Source: Acinetobacter marinus | GTDB lineage: Bacteria > Pseudomonadota > Gammaproteobacteria > Pseudomonadales > Moraxellaceae | DNA length: 64,000 bases | NCBI RefSeq assembly: GCF_900096915.1 | Contig: NZ_FMYK01000001.1 | Span: 434,001-498,000, forward strand | Reading direction: 5' to 3' | Part shown: piece after piece, positions 45,313 to 53,487 of the stretch | Position numbering within the stretch: the first letter of the stretch is position 1 | How the letters are laid out: every line of letters begins with the position of its first letter | Position numbers and translations under genes: made by a program | The notes under the pieces: generated by a model | What the model saw: the letters and a program-made list of their open reading frames with translations, nothing else | What the model was told of the DNA's origin: nothing | Databases searched by the model: none

Positions 45313-46088
45313 AGCTTTGATTCTAGCGATAGAATCGCCCGTGCTCAAGTGATTTCGTCCCGTACAGCGCTTGACGCCTAATCCTTCACCTGTGATTTAC
45401 CGATTATTCGCCGATTATTTCTCGATCCCCCCCCTCAAAATATCGTTGCCAAAGACTCGAATCGTCGTCGTCCTTATATGACAGTTTTGTGAAGATGGCT
45501 TGACTTATTGCCTGATCAAGACTATAACTGGTTCACAAATAAGTTTTTCTTATTTTAAAATGTGTATATCAGTATAATTTTAAGCTGTCATATTGCTACT
45601 CTTTAAATTTTTTAAATTCCCATAGACAACTTCTAAACGCAGTGATTTATTCACATTGATTTATTGATAGTAATTGGTTCAATCAATGTTATCGAATGCA
45701 TGAAGATTTTACGTTGCTTTCATCTCCTAAAAATCATTCCTTTTTTACCCTAATGATTTTAAAGCATCGTGATTATAAAAGCGTCCTGATTTTAAGCATC
45801 GTGATTTAAAAAGCCATGATTTTGAAAGCAAAGTGATTTTGAAAACGGCATGAAATCGTTTCTTAACTCACGATGTATAAAAACTTTTTGAAACTGCGTT
45901 GTACTTTGGTAATTTTTTTAGATTAGACACATTTTTAATCAACATTGTCATGAGGCTGTCATGCCAGACTGACAATCTAACATCACCGTCACCCTACTTA
46001 ACAAAAACAGTCGGAATGACGGCAACAGGTTGAATGCCTGTTTGAAATATTATGAAACAAAGCCATTACAAGTATAAAGGAGCAAACC
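45313..46088 (+). other. 776-base non-coding region upstream of the Sel1 gene
   Basis: The longest gap in the window. It holds CGATTATT-type short repeats near 45400-45424, an eight-C run at 45427-45434, a seven-unit degenerate direct repeat at 45754-45856, and a good ribosome site (AAAGGAGC) at its end. No frame in it looks like a gene. Part may be the long 5' leader or promoter region of the Sel1 gene. Confidence 0.6.
45754..45856. repeat. Seven degenerate 15-17-bp direct repeats (TGATTTT-type)
   Basis: Units start TGATTTT/TGATTAT/TGATTTA at 45754, 45770, 45787, 45802, 45817 and 45834, with a final TGAAATC at 45851. Each is followed by AAAGC or a variant and a CATCG/GTCC/CCA segment. Spacing is 15-17 bases, neither exact tandem duplication nor random. 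Iteron-like binding sites or decayed tandem duplication are both possible. Confidence 0.65.
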
Positions 46089-46322
46089 ATGAACTTTAAA
46101 AAGGCTACCGACGACGCTGAGCATTTGTACTCAGCAGGTGTTATCACTGTACAAACCCAAATGGACTACCGCAGTGGTATTCAACAACTTGAAACTGCGG
46201 CAAAAGCAGGACATGCCAAGGCGGCAATGTTCTTATCTCAGTTGTATCAACAAGGTTTTCGTGTAGAACGTGATTCAATGAAAGCGCAGTACTGGGAAAA
46301 TTATGTCTATCAAATCGCTTAA
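46089..46322 (+). CDS. Sel1-repeat mini-protein
   Basis: 77 residues with one to two Sel1-like helical repeats: GIQQLETAAKAGHAKAAMFLSQLYQQG matches the A-x-x-G-x-x-x-A-x-x-x-L-x-x-x-Y-x-x-G pattern (written here with its spacing) and EYNYE-like remainder forms the next helix. No signal peptide or membrane segment. Strong ribosome site AAAGGAGC. The partner protein is unknown. Isolated gene behind a long non-coding region. Confidence 0.75.
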   Translation: MNFKKATDDAEHLYSAGVITVQTQMDYRSGIQQLETAAKAGHAKAAMFLSQLYQQGFRVERDSMKAQYWENYVYQIA

Positions 46323-46412
46323 TTTTCTCACCTCCCCGATTGTCTCTCCGCTTCATAATCTTTTTGCCCGACAACTCTCTCTAAAGCCAATTGATTTCGA
46401 AACCAGCGCTTG

Positions 46413-46757
46413 CTACCAAGCATAGGTTTTGAGATCAATTTTCTCATTTTTGACCAATACGCCCTCTGCCAATAATAATTGCTGTTGCAGATTCTGCCCT
46501 TTTTCGGTCAGCATCGTGGTACGAATTTTGCCTTGTGCATTGACCACACGATACCACGGCAAAGTACTGCGATCATCGATATTGCCCAAAACTTTTCCCA
46601 CCAAGCGAGCATGCTTGGGTAAGCCTGCCATTCGAGCAACCTGTCCATAGCTCGCCACCTTGCCATACGGGATCAATGCCACGACCGCTAGGATTTGTTC
46701 GGCGAGCTCTTTGGTGGCGCTCGTTTTGGGCGAATTTGTCGTTGATTTTGCATTCAT
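46413..46757 (-). CDS. Alkyltransferase-like protein (ATL, MGMT family)
   Basis: 114 residues of the DNA-binding half of O6-alkylguanine-DNA methyltransferase. The helix-turn-helix is seen in GKVASYGQVARMAGLPKHARLVGKVL (split: GKVASYGQVARMAG, then KHARLVGKVLG). The active-site position reads PWYRV instead of PCHRV, so Trp replaces the acceptor Cys. ATL proteins bind O6-alkylguanine and hand it to nucleotide excision repair. Start ATG 46757 fits the family length; its upstream region overlaps the CRISPR leader. Confidence 0.85.
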   Translation of the reverse strand: MNAKSTTNSPKTSATKELAEQILAVVALIPYGKVASYGQVARMAGLPKHARLVGKVLGNIDDRSTLPWYRVVNAQGKIRTTMLTEKGQNLQQQLLLAEGVLVKNEKIDLKTYAW

Positions 46758-46852
46758 AGAAATCATCAACTGCGCTGGATATATCTTCCACGTTATACTA
46801 AAATTTGATGAAAAATACCCTTTATTTTTTCGACTCATTAACAACTCAATAA

Positions 46853-46865
46853 AATCAACAACTTG
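46853..46865 (+). promoter_or_regulatory. Perfect IHF consensus in the CRISPR leader
   Basis: AATCAACAACTTG matches the IHF consensus WATCAA-N4-TTR at every fixed position. It ends 22 bases before the first repeat. IHF bends leaders during spacer acquisition in type I-E and I-F systems, so position and motif support this side as the leader. The AT-rich leader (about 46790-46887) also contains the upstream region of the ATL gene. Confidence 0.6.
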
Positions 46866-46887
46866 TAATAAGTATAAAAATTTTTTC

Positions 46888-47212
46888 GCTCTCCATCACA
46901 TAGATGGCTTAGAAAAAGGACTCTTTTGCAAAGGTTCTCGATTTGATGTTATCCATCGCATAGATGGCTTAGAAATAATAATATAACTAATAGAGAATTT
47001 TGAGATAGTTATCCATCGCACAGATGGCTTAGAAATGATGTAGGCGGTGAATTACAATTAGAAGGCTGTTATCCATCGCACAGGTGGCTTAGAAACGAAA
47101 CCTTTTAATATCAAGGCTTCAGGGCTTTGTTATCCATCGCATAGATGGCTTAGAAAATCGGTACAGCCATGCTACAGATCGCCAATGCGTTATCCATCGC
47201 ATAGATGGCTTA
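46888..47212 (+). CRISPR. Orphan type I-F CRISPR array, six repeats, five spacers
   Basis: Repeats of 28 bp start at 46888, 46948, 47008, 47068, 47129 and 47189; the last is truncated to 24 bp. Spacers are 32, 32, 32, 33 and 32 bp. The repeat begins GTTAT, has stem CCATC/GATGG around GCATA, and ends CTTAGAAA, the type I-F 5' handle. Repeats 2 and 5 match the consensus; repeat 3 has one loop change; repeat 4 has a loop change plus a stem change that keeps a G-U pair; repeat 1 has three changes (two in its first four bases). No cas gene is in the window. The last repeat runs into the stop codon of the COQ4-like gene. Confidence 0.93.
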
Positions 47213-47986
47213 ATACAAATCAGGTCGCTTTGGCGGGCGAATCATTTCTATCAATGATTTTTTCAACCCAATATCCACGATCAAGCGCAAAATCAATGCA
47301 GGAATCACCACAATGGCATGTATCAGCACTGCGAGTAGTAGATAAATCACATATTCAACAGCACGCACACCGAAATAAAGCTGTACAGGTCGAATTTCTA
47401 AAAAATCATCTTTTAAATCCGCAATACTTTGCCAATGATTCTGATCAATTTTTTGCCGATCTCGCTTTCGATACAGATGTCTACTTTGCGTGCCTCGTTT
47501 GTAAGCGTGCCACATTTGTTGTGGTGCAAGAAAAAATCCTGTCGATAGCGCAATCAAATTCATAATACCCAACAACGGCGATTGCCACATCGAGCCTGTT
47601 CCTAGCTCCCAAGCACTGACCTTGCCCTCCCCAATTCGCCCCACTGAATATCCAGTCAATACATGATGTAAATCATGAAATTTCAGATATTTATGCCGAG
47701 TTTCGATGTTGGGCATCGGTACGATCAAACACCCTGTATACACATCAACAAACCATTTTTGATGTTGACCAATCTCATCACCAAAGTCATGTTGTTTATT
47801 AAAGGTGAGTAAGGCATCAGGAATATTTAATGGATCGTAAATTGCCGCAGGATGATCCAAAATCGGCTTTGGCTCAGGACGCATTGATTCATAATGTTGT
47901 GCGGATGCGTCCAGTTTTAACAGTTCTGATTTGATGTGTTGGTGTGCTTGTTGTAGGTTTTGATGTTCGGCTGATGAGTCCAGCAT
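47210..47986 (-). CDS. COQ4-family protein (ubiquinone biosynthesis-like)
   Basis: 258 residues. The COQ4 signature is seen as KFHDLHHVLTGYSVGRIGE, with the His/Asp metal-site pattern HDxxH, followed by AWELG. A C-terminal hydrophobic segment (about 205-240) suggests membrane association. COQ4 proteins decarboxylate/hydroxylate the benzenoid ring in ubiquinone synthesis in eukaryotes; the role of bacterial homologues is less clear. I start at ATG 47986 (MLDSSAEH), which has an AAGG ribosome site; the frame is open for 48 more codons upstream. Its TAA stop is the TTA of the last CRISPR repeat. Confidence 0.75.
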   Translation of the reverse strand: MLDSSAEHQNLQQAHQHIKSELLKLDASAQHYESMRPEPKPILDHPAAIYDPLNIPDALLTFNKQHDFGDEIGQHQKWFVDVYTGCLIVPMPNIETRHKYLKFHDLHHVLTGYSVGRIGEGKVSAWELGTGSMWQSPLLGIMNLIALSTGFFLAPQQMWHAYKRGTQSRHLYRKRDRQKIDQNHWQSIADLKDDFLEIRPVQLYFGVRAVEYVIYLLLAVLIHAIVVIPALILRLIVDIGLKKSLIEMIRPPKRPDLY

Positions 47987-48097
47987 AGTTTTGCCTTGGT
48001 CGTATTCTTCTCTTTTCATCATAACCAATCGATCGCAAGATGCAAGCGCATCGCAGACCCATGCGATTTGGAAATCATTTAATAATCTAACAAAGCA

Positions 48098-48121
48098 AAA
48101 AGACACCCGAAGATGTCTTTT
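48098..48121 (-). terminator. UUCG-tetraloop terminator downstream of gyrA
   Basis: On the minus strand AAAAGACATC and GGTGTCTTTT pair around TTCG, giving a C(UUCG)G stable loop and a T-run, 58 bases after the gyrA stop. Confidence 0.88.
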
Positions 48122-48178
48122 AATGATCATGTGAAAGTGATCTTAACGAGGTGATCTTAGTGTGATAATCAGGAAATT

Positions 48179-50926
48179 TTATTCCTTATCATCATCAGGA
48201 GTCGTTTGATCGGTATCGCTTTGCTCCGTTGAATCCGTTTCAGATTCAGCATTCACTTCTGCATTGTTCGCTTCTACTAACAATTCGTTTTCATCATCTG
48301 ACAAATCTTCTAAGGCTTCTAAACCAACCAGCGTTTCATCTTGACCCAGACGAATCAAGCGAACACCTTGCGCATTACGTCCAGTGGTCGCAATTTCATG
48401 CGCACGTGTACGCACCATCGTGCCACCGTCAGAGATCAACAACAGCTCTTTATGCTCATCGATAGCAACCGCACCCACCAATTCACCATTACGCTCACTG
48501 GTTTTAATCGCAATCAAACCTTTACCGCCACGTTTCTTGGTTGGGAATTCACCCACCGCTGTGCGTTTACCATAACCATTGGCACATGCACAGAGCACTT
48601 CACCTGTTTCAGGCACAACGACTAAGGACACGATACGGCTATTTGAGGTGCTATCATCATCTGAATCATCGCCATTGTTGTCAGCATCGTCATTCGCAAC
48701 ATCGGCATCGTCTTCATCAAGCGTACTGCCTGCGAAATTCACTCGCATACCACGTACACCTTTTGCGGTACGACCCATCGCACGGACATCACCTTCAGCA
48801 AAGCGAATCGCCTTACCTTCGTTGCTAAACAACATGATTTGCTGTTCGCCATCAGTGATCGCCACACCAATCAAAGTATCATCATCGCTGAGTTCAATCG
48901 CACGTAAACCATTAGCACGGATATTACTAAATTGCTCTAGCGTGACACGTTTCACCGTACCCGAAGCAGTCGCCATAAAGATATATTGATTTTCAGCAAA
49001 CTCGCGAATTGGCAGAATCGCCGTGATATTTTCATTGCCCTCTAATGGCAACAAATTCACCATCGGACGACCTTTGGCACCACGAGAAGCAATCGGCACT
49101 TCAAAGGCCTTCAGACGATAAACCTTACCACGTGTGGTAAAGAACAGTACCGTGGCATGATTCGAAGTCACTACCAAATGGTGAATAATATCGTCTTCTT
49201 TCATGCTGGTTGACGATTTACCACGACCGCCACGACGCTGTGCTTCGTAGTCTGAAAGTGGTTGTGTCTTGGCATAACCCGTTTGGGAAACAGTCAAGAC
49301 CACTTGCTCTTCAGGAATCAAATCTTCACGGCAGAAGTCCACACCAGATTCAATAATATCAGTGCGACGCTCATCACCATACTGTTGCAATACTGCGCTT
49401 AACTCTTCACGAATCACATTCATGAGCAAGTTAAAGTCATTGAGAATCGCTGTCAGCTCTGCAATTTGACCGAGGATTTCGCTATATTCTGCATGCAACT
49501 TGTCTTGTTCAAGACCTGTCAAGCGATGCAAACGCAATTCTAAAATCGCGCCAACTTGCGCAGGAGAAAGTCGATAGTTGAGATTATCCAAACCAAATGG
49601 ACGAGATGGATCCTCACCTTCAATCACTTCTGGACGCACCGATACCGAACCTGCTTTTTCAAGCAAAGCGATCACACCACCCGCTTGCCACTCATTGGCA
49701 AGTAGACGCTCACGAGCTTCCGCAGGATTGGCAGAAGTCTTGATGGTTTCGATGATCTCATCAATATTCGCAAGCGCAACGGTCAAACCTTCTAAGATAT
49801 GACCACGTTCACGTGCCTTGCGTAGCTCATACATGGTACGGCGAGTTACGACTTCTTGACGATGGCGAATAAAGGCTGCAACGATATCCTTTAGATTCAT
49901 CAACTTCGGTTGTCCATTATCTAGACAGACCATATTGATGCTAAATGAGCTTTGCAATTGGGTATTTAGGAATAAATTATTGACCACGATTTCAGCGTTT
50001 TCGCCACGCTTAAGATCAATCGCAATCCGCATACCTTCTTTATCAGATTCGTCACGAAGCTCGGAAATCCCTTCGAGTTTTTTCTCTTTGACTAATTCTG
50101 CAATCCGCTCAATGACTTTTGCTTTATTGACTTGGTACGGAATTTCGGTAAATACGATGGTTTGACGATCATTTTTATCATTGGTTTCAACATGATATTT
50201 ACCACGAATATGCACACGTCCTTTACCAGTACGATATGCATCAATAATGCCTGCACGACCATAGATCGTACCGCCTGTTGGAAAATCAGGACCTGAAATG
50301 TGTTGCATCAAGCCTTCAATCGGAATATTGGCATCATCGACATAAGCAAGACAAGCATGGATCACTTCGGTGAGGTTGTGTGGCGCCATGTTGGTCGCCA
50401 TACCCACCGCAATCCCTGTAGTACCATTCACCAATAGGTTGGGAATCCGTGTCGGTAACACATCTGGAATGCGCTCAGAACCATCGTAGTTATCGACCCA
50501 ATCGACAGTATCTTTTTCAAGATCGGCAAGTAGCTCATGGGTGAGCTTGGTCATACGCACTTCTGTATAACGCATCGCCGCAGCACTATCACCATCGACT
50601 GAACCAAAGTTCCCCTGACCATCAACCAACAGATAACGCAAGCTAAATGGTTGCGCCATACGCACGATGGTGTCGTACACAGCAGTATCACCGTGCGGGT
50701 GATATTTACCGATCACATCACCGACCACACGGGCAGATTTTTTATAGGCTTTGTTATAGTCATTTCCCAGCTCATGCATGGCATACAGCACACGACGGTG
50801 AACAGGTTTTAAACCATCACGCACATCAGGTAATGCACGTGAAACAATGACACTCATTGCATAATCGAGATAGGAATTTTTGAGTTCATCCTCAATCGCA
50901 ATCGGGCGAATTTCCGATACGCTCAT
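48179..50926 (-). CDS. gyrA: DNA gyrase subunit A
   Basis: Type II topoisomerase subunit that cuts and rejoins DNA during negative supercoiling. The 915 residues carry the winged-helix/tower domain with the catalytic Tyr in AAAMRYTEVRM (about 120), and the quinolone-determining region HPHGDTAVYDTIVRMAQ. There Thr81 sits at the E. coli Ser83 position and Asp85 at Asp87. The GyrA box is QRRGGRGKS. The C-terminal beta-pinwheel contains an Asp/Asn-rich insert of about 30 residues (DEDDADVANDD...DDSDDDS) and an acidic tail. Strong ribosome site AAGGAG. Monocistronic. Confidence 0.97.
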   Translation of the reverse strand: MSVSEIRPIAIEDELKNSYLDYAMSVIVSRALPDVRDGLKPVHRRVLYAMHELGNDYNKAYKKSARVVGDVIGKYHPHGDTAVYDTIVRMAQPFSLRYLLVDGQGNFGSVDGDSAAAMRYTEVRMTKLTHELLADLEKDTVDWVDNYDGSERIPDVLPTRIPNLLVNGTTGIAVGMATNMAPHNLTEVIHACLAYVDDANIPIEGLMQHISGPDFPTGGTIYGRAGIIDAYRTGKGRVHIRGKYHVETNDKNDRQTIVFTEIPYQVNKAKVIERIAELVKEKKLEGISELRDESDKEGMRIAIDLKRGENAEIVVNNLFLNTQLQSSFSINMVCLDNGQPKLMNLKDIVAAFIRHRQEVVTRRTMYELRKARERGHILEGLTVALANIDEIIETIKTSANPAEARERLLANEWQAGGVIALLEKAGSVSVRPEVIEGEDPSRPFGLDNLNYRLSPAQVGAILELRLHRLTGLEQDKLHAEYSEILGQIAELTAILNDFNLLMNVIREELSAVLQQYGDERRTDIIESGVDFCREDLIPEEQVVLTVSQTGYAKTQPLSDYEAQRRGGRGKSSTSMKEDDIIHHLVVTSNHATVLFFTTRGKVYRLKAFEVPIASRGAKGRPMVNLLPLEGNENITAILPIREFAENQYIFMATASGTVKRVTLEQFSNIRANGLRAIELSDDDTLIGVAITDGEQQIMLFSNEGKAIRFAEGDVRAMGRTAKGVRGMRVNFAGSTLDEDDADVANDDADNNGDDSDDDSTSNSRIVSLVVVPETGEVLCACANGYGKRTAVGEFPTKKRGGKGLIAIKTSERNGELVGAVAIDEHKELLLISDGGTMVRTRAHEIATTGRNAQGVRLIRLGQDETLVGLEALEDLSDDENELLVEANNAEVNAESETDSTEQSDTDQTTPDDDKE

Positions 50927-51262
50927 GCAATCTCCTTGCTATCAGTTTTGAGCTATTTTTAAAATCAGATTTGAAGCAAAAAATGACTTAAATATAAGCA
51001 CTTAAAATTAATTTGTGTGAGCTAAATTTCAACCTTGCGAGTATAGCACAAAATGCCTATTTTACCGAGTAAATCACGGTCTTTATTGTTGGTTTTTGCA
51101 GTCTATAAACAGTTTAATTATTTGCAAAATATCGTGGAACATTGCATTAGATTTTAATGATGAAAAAAGCCAAATATCGAAATATTTGGCTTTTATTTAA
51201 CGTAAACGTGACTTCAGTGAAAACGCCTAGCTAAACTGCTCAAACTATACACTCATAACAAA
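50927..51262 (-). other. Gap between the DUF2147 gene and gyrA
   Basis: About 336 non-coding bases holding the gyrA promoter side and the terminator of the DUF2147 gene (see 51165-51194). I could not choose promoter boxes. No other structure stands out. Confidence 0.5.
51165..51194 (-). terminator. Terminator downstream of the DUF2147 gene
   Basis: Perfect 13-bp arms AAAAGCCAAATAT and ATATTTGGCTTTT around a four-base CGAA loop, followed on the minus strand by a T-run. Confidence 0.9.
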
Positions 51263-51739
51263 TTAAGGATTTGCGCTGTCATGGCGTACCCAGACATTTG
51301 AGCGACCAAGTAATGATACGCCAACATAACCGCGCATATTGAGACGTTTACCATTTTTGCTGACATTGGCTTTACCTTTGTAGACACCGCCACTTTTGGC
51401 ATCGACCACTTTACCATTGACATAATAGCCTGGCTTTTTCGCAAGCTCGGTAAAACCAGTCAAAATCTTCAAGCCAACCAACGGCTTATCTTTATATGGT
51501 TCTGGACATTTGGCACAGGTCGTCAAAGTATGTCCACCTTGATTGGCATAGCGATACACGATCGTCCCTGAATAAGTGCCATTTTTTTCCTGTTCGATTT
51601 GCACAATTGAAAGTGGCTCACCAGTACGGTCATCCATACTCTTCCAATAACCCACAATTGGACTTGCTGCGAATGCACTCAATGAACTTACTGCAAGAAT
51701 TGAAGAAATCACAAATCCTTGTATTACTTTTTTCATCAC
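51263..51739 (-). CDS. DUF2147-family exported protein
   Basis: 158 residues with a signal peptide (IQGFVISSILAVSSLSAFA) and a mature domain starting PIVGYWKSMDDRTGEPLSIVQI, then YSGTIVYRY and CAKCPEPYKDKPLVGL with a close Cys pair. GYYVNGKVVDAKSGGVYKG and a C-terminal WVRH complete the DUF2147 pattern. The family is a small periplasmic beta-barrel-like domain of unknown role. Monocistronic. Confidence 0.85.
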   Translation of the reverse strand: MMKKVIQGFVISSILAVSSLSAFAASPIVGYWKSMDDRTGEPLSIVQIEQEKNGTYSGTIVYRYANQGGHTLTTCAKCPEPYKDKPLVGLKILTGFTELAKKPGYYVNGKVVDAKSGGVYKGKANVSKNGKRLNMRGYVGVSLLGRSNVWVRHDSANP

Positions 51740-51888
51740 GAAAATTACCTTTACCCTTGTGTCTTTTTTATTTCCCTATAGGCAGTTACGCCTGCCACAC
51801 ACTATAATACGATTTCTATACACTTCCTAGCTACAAAATAACAAAATGATTAAGCTTTGTGAAATGGGTCAAATTATCCCATCATTTT

Positions 51889-52389
51889 TTATGCTTTTAT
51901 TCGTTGAAAATAAATCATATCCAACGCTAAAGACTGCCCCGTCATTGCAAATACCATACTATGCAACTGACCACGGTGGTGTGTTTGATGATTAAAGATG
52001 TGTGCCAAGACATCATACAAATTTTCCTGCAACATCTCGCCCAAACGTGAATAACTGACTTTTCCTAAAATATCTTGTTCGGTTAAATTTTGGATGTATT
52101 GGATAAGCGCTTGATCAAGTTGTACTCTTGCTGTGGTCAAACGCTGAATATCCTGAAAAACTACACTATCGAGTTGATATTTTGCAGGCTGATTGCCATC
52201 TATGCGTCCGAGCCAAAGCGTATCTCCCACCCAAATATGATTTGCTGTTTTGATGATGCTATCAAAGAAATTCGGCTGAAGTTGATGAAGCTGTGAATTA
52301 TCCAAAGTATTCAGCACAGCATACAACTGTTGGTTTGCCCATTGATTGTATTGCGCCAGTTTTAAGAAATATGCTTGAAATGATATCAT
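51889..52389 (-). CDS. DinB-family protein
   Basis: 166 residues forming a four-helix bundle of the DinB/YfiT-like superfamily. Motifs: AQYNQWANQQLY at the start, ANHIWVGDTLWLGRI, and HIFNHQTHHRGQLHSMVFAM, whose His residues form the family's metal site. Members are often thiol-dependent S-transferases; the substrate here is unknown. I start at ATG 52389 (MISFQAYFL) behind an AGGA ribosome site rather than the upstream in-frame ATG at 52407. Confidence 0.85.
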   Translation of the reverse strand: MISFQAYFLKLAQYNQWANQQLYAVLNTLDNSQLHQLQPNFFDSIIKTANHIWVGDTLWLGRIDGNQPAKYQLDSVVFQDIQRLTTARVQLDQALIQYIQNLTEQDILGKVSYSRLGEMLQENLYDVLAHIFNHQTHHRGQLHSMVFAMTGQSLALDMIYFQRIKA

Positions 52390-52471
52390 TATGATCATCC
52401 TAATCATTCTATATTGAATTTATAAATCTTAGTTTAAATCACAATGTAAATTAAGACGTTAATATACATAA

Positions 52472-52503
52472 AAAAACGCCCTAAGTTTCCTTAGAGCGTT
52501 TTT
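52472..52503 (-). terminator. Terminator downstream of etfA
   Basis: Arms AAAAACGC-CCTAAG and CTTAGA-GCGTTTTT pair with one mismatch around TTTC; T-run on the minus strand, 30 bases after the etfA stop. Confidence 0.88.
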
Positions 52504-52532
52504 CTTACAACAGACGTTGAGTTAGTTAAACA

Positions 52533-53468
52533 TTAAAGTTTAGAAACCAACTCAGGCACTGCTGTATTCAAGTCTGCAACTAACCAATAGTCTGCAACAC
52601 TGTTAATTGGTGCTTCTTCATCTTTGTTGATCGCAACGATCACTTTAGAATCTTTCATCCCTGCCAAGTGCTGAATCGCACCAGAAATACCGATCGCCAT
52701 GTAGAGATCAGGTGCAACGATTTTACCCGTTTGACCAACTTGGAAGTCGTTTGGTACAAAGCCAGCATCGACTGCTGCACGAGATGCACCTTGCGCTGCA
52801 CCGAGTTTATCAGCGAGTGGATCAAGGACTTTGTGATAGTTTTCACCAGAACCGACACCACGACCACCAGAGACAACAATACGAGCCGCTGTCAATTCTG
52901 GACGATCAAGTTTCACGATTTCTTCAGAAACAAAAGTCGAAATACCTGCATCTTTGGCTTCGCTAACTGCTTCAACAGCCGCTGAACCACCTTCCGCTGC
53001 AACCGCATCAAACGCTGTACCACGAACAGTACCAACAATGATTGATTCAGAAGATTCAACCGTTGCGATCGCATTACCTGCATAGATCGGACGCTTGAAA
53101 GTTGTCGCAGATTCCACAGCGATGATGTCTGAAATCATACTGACATCTAGAAGTGCCGCAACACGTGGCAAAATGTTTTTACCCGTTGTGGTAGACGCTG
53201 CAAGAACATACTTGTAGCCACCTTTAGCCACATCAGCAACCAAAGCTGCGACGTTTTCAGCCAATTGATTGGCATACGCTGCGTTGTCAGCAAGCAATAC
53301 TTTGCTTACGCCAGCAACTTTCGCAGCTGCATCAGCAACCGCTTGCGCACCAGAACCCGCAACCAATACAGTGATATCACCACCGATTTTTTGTGCAGCC
53401 GCAACAACGTTTAAAGTTGCACCGTTAAGTGTTTCGTTATTGTGATCAGCAAGAACTAAAATACTCAT
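52533..53468 (-). CDS. etfA: Electron transfer flavoprotein alpha subunit
   Basis: FAD-carrying subunit that accepts electrons from acyl-CoA and other dehydrogenases and passes them to ETF:ubiquinone oxidoreductase. The 311 residues show the N-terminal ETF domain (MSILVLADHNNETLN) and the C-terminal FAD domain: VVSGGRGVGSGENY, GASRAAVDAG, QVGQTGKIVAPDLYMAIGISGAIQHL (two segments), and VAINKDEEAPI. It follows etfB by 19 bases. Confidence 0.95.
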   Translation of the reverse strand: MSILVLADHNNETLNGATLNVVAAAQKIGGDITVLVAGSGAQAVADAAAKVAGVSKVLLADNAAYANQLAENVAALVADVAKGGYKYVLAASTTTGKNILPRVAALLDVSMISDIIAVESATTFKRPIYAGNAIATVESSESIIVGTVRGTAFDAVAAEGGSAAVEAVSEAKDAGISTFVSEEIVKLDRPELTAARIVVSGGRGVGSGENYHKVLDPLADKLGAAQGASRAAVDAGFVPNDFQVGQTGKIVAPDLYMAIGISGAIQHLAGMKDSKVIVAINKDEEAPINSVADYWLVADLNTAVPELVSKL

Positions 53469-53487
53469 GATTTTTTATCCCTCTGTA

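Noticed and set aside
46660..46986. 108-codon open frame across the ATL gene and first CRISPR repeats
   Set aside because: It runs antisense to the ATL gene and through the array, has no ribosome site, and its translation contains the repeat motif. It is a by-product.
48229..48989. Several open frames antisense to gyrA
   Set aside because: They follow the codon structure of gyrA on the other strand and have no ribosome sites or protein-like composition.
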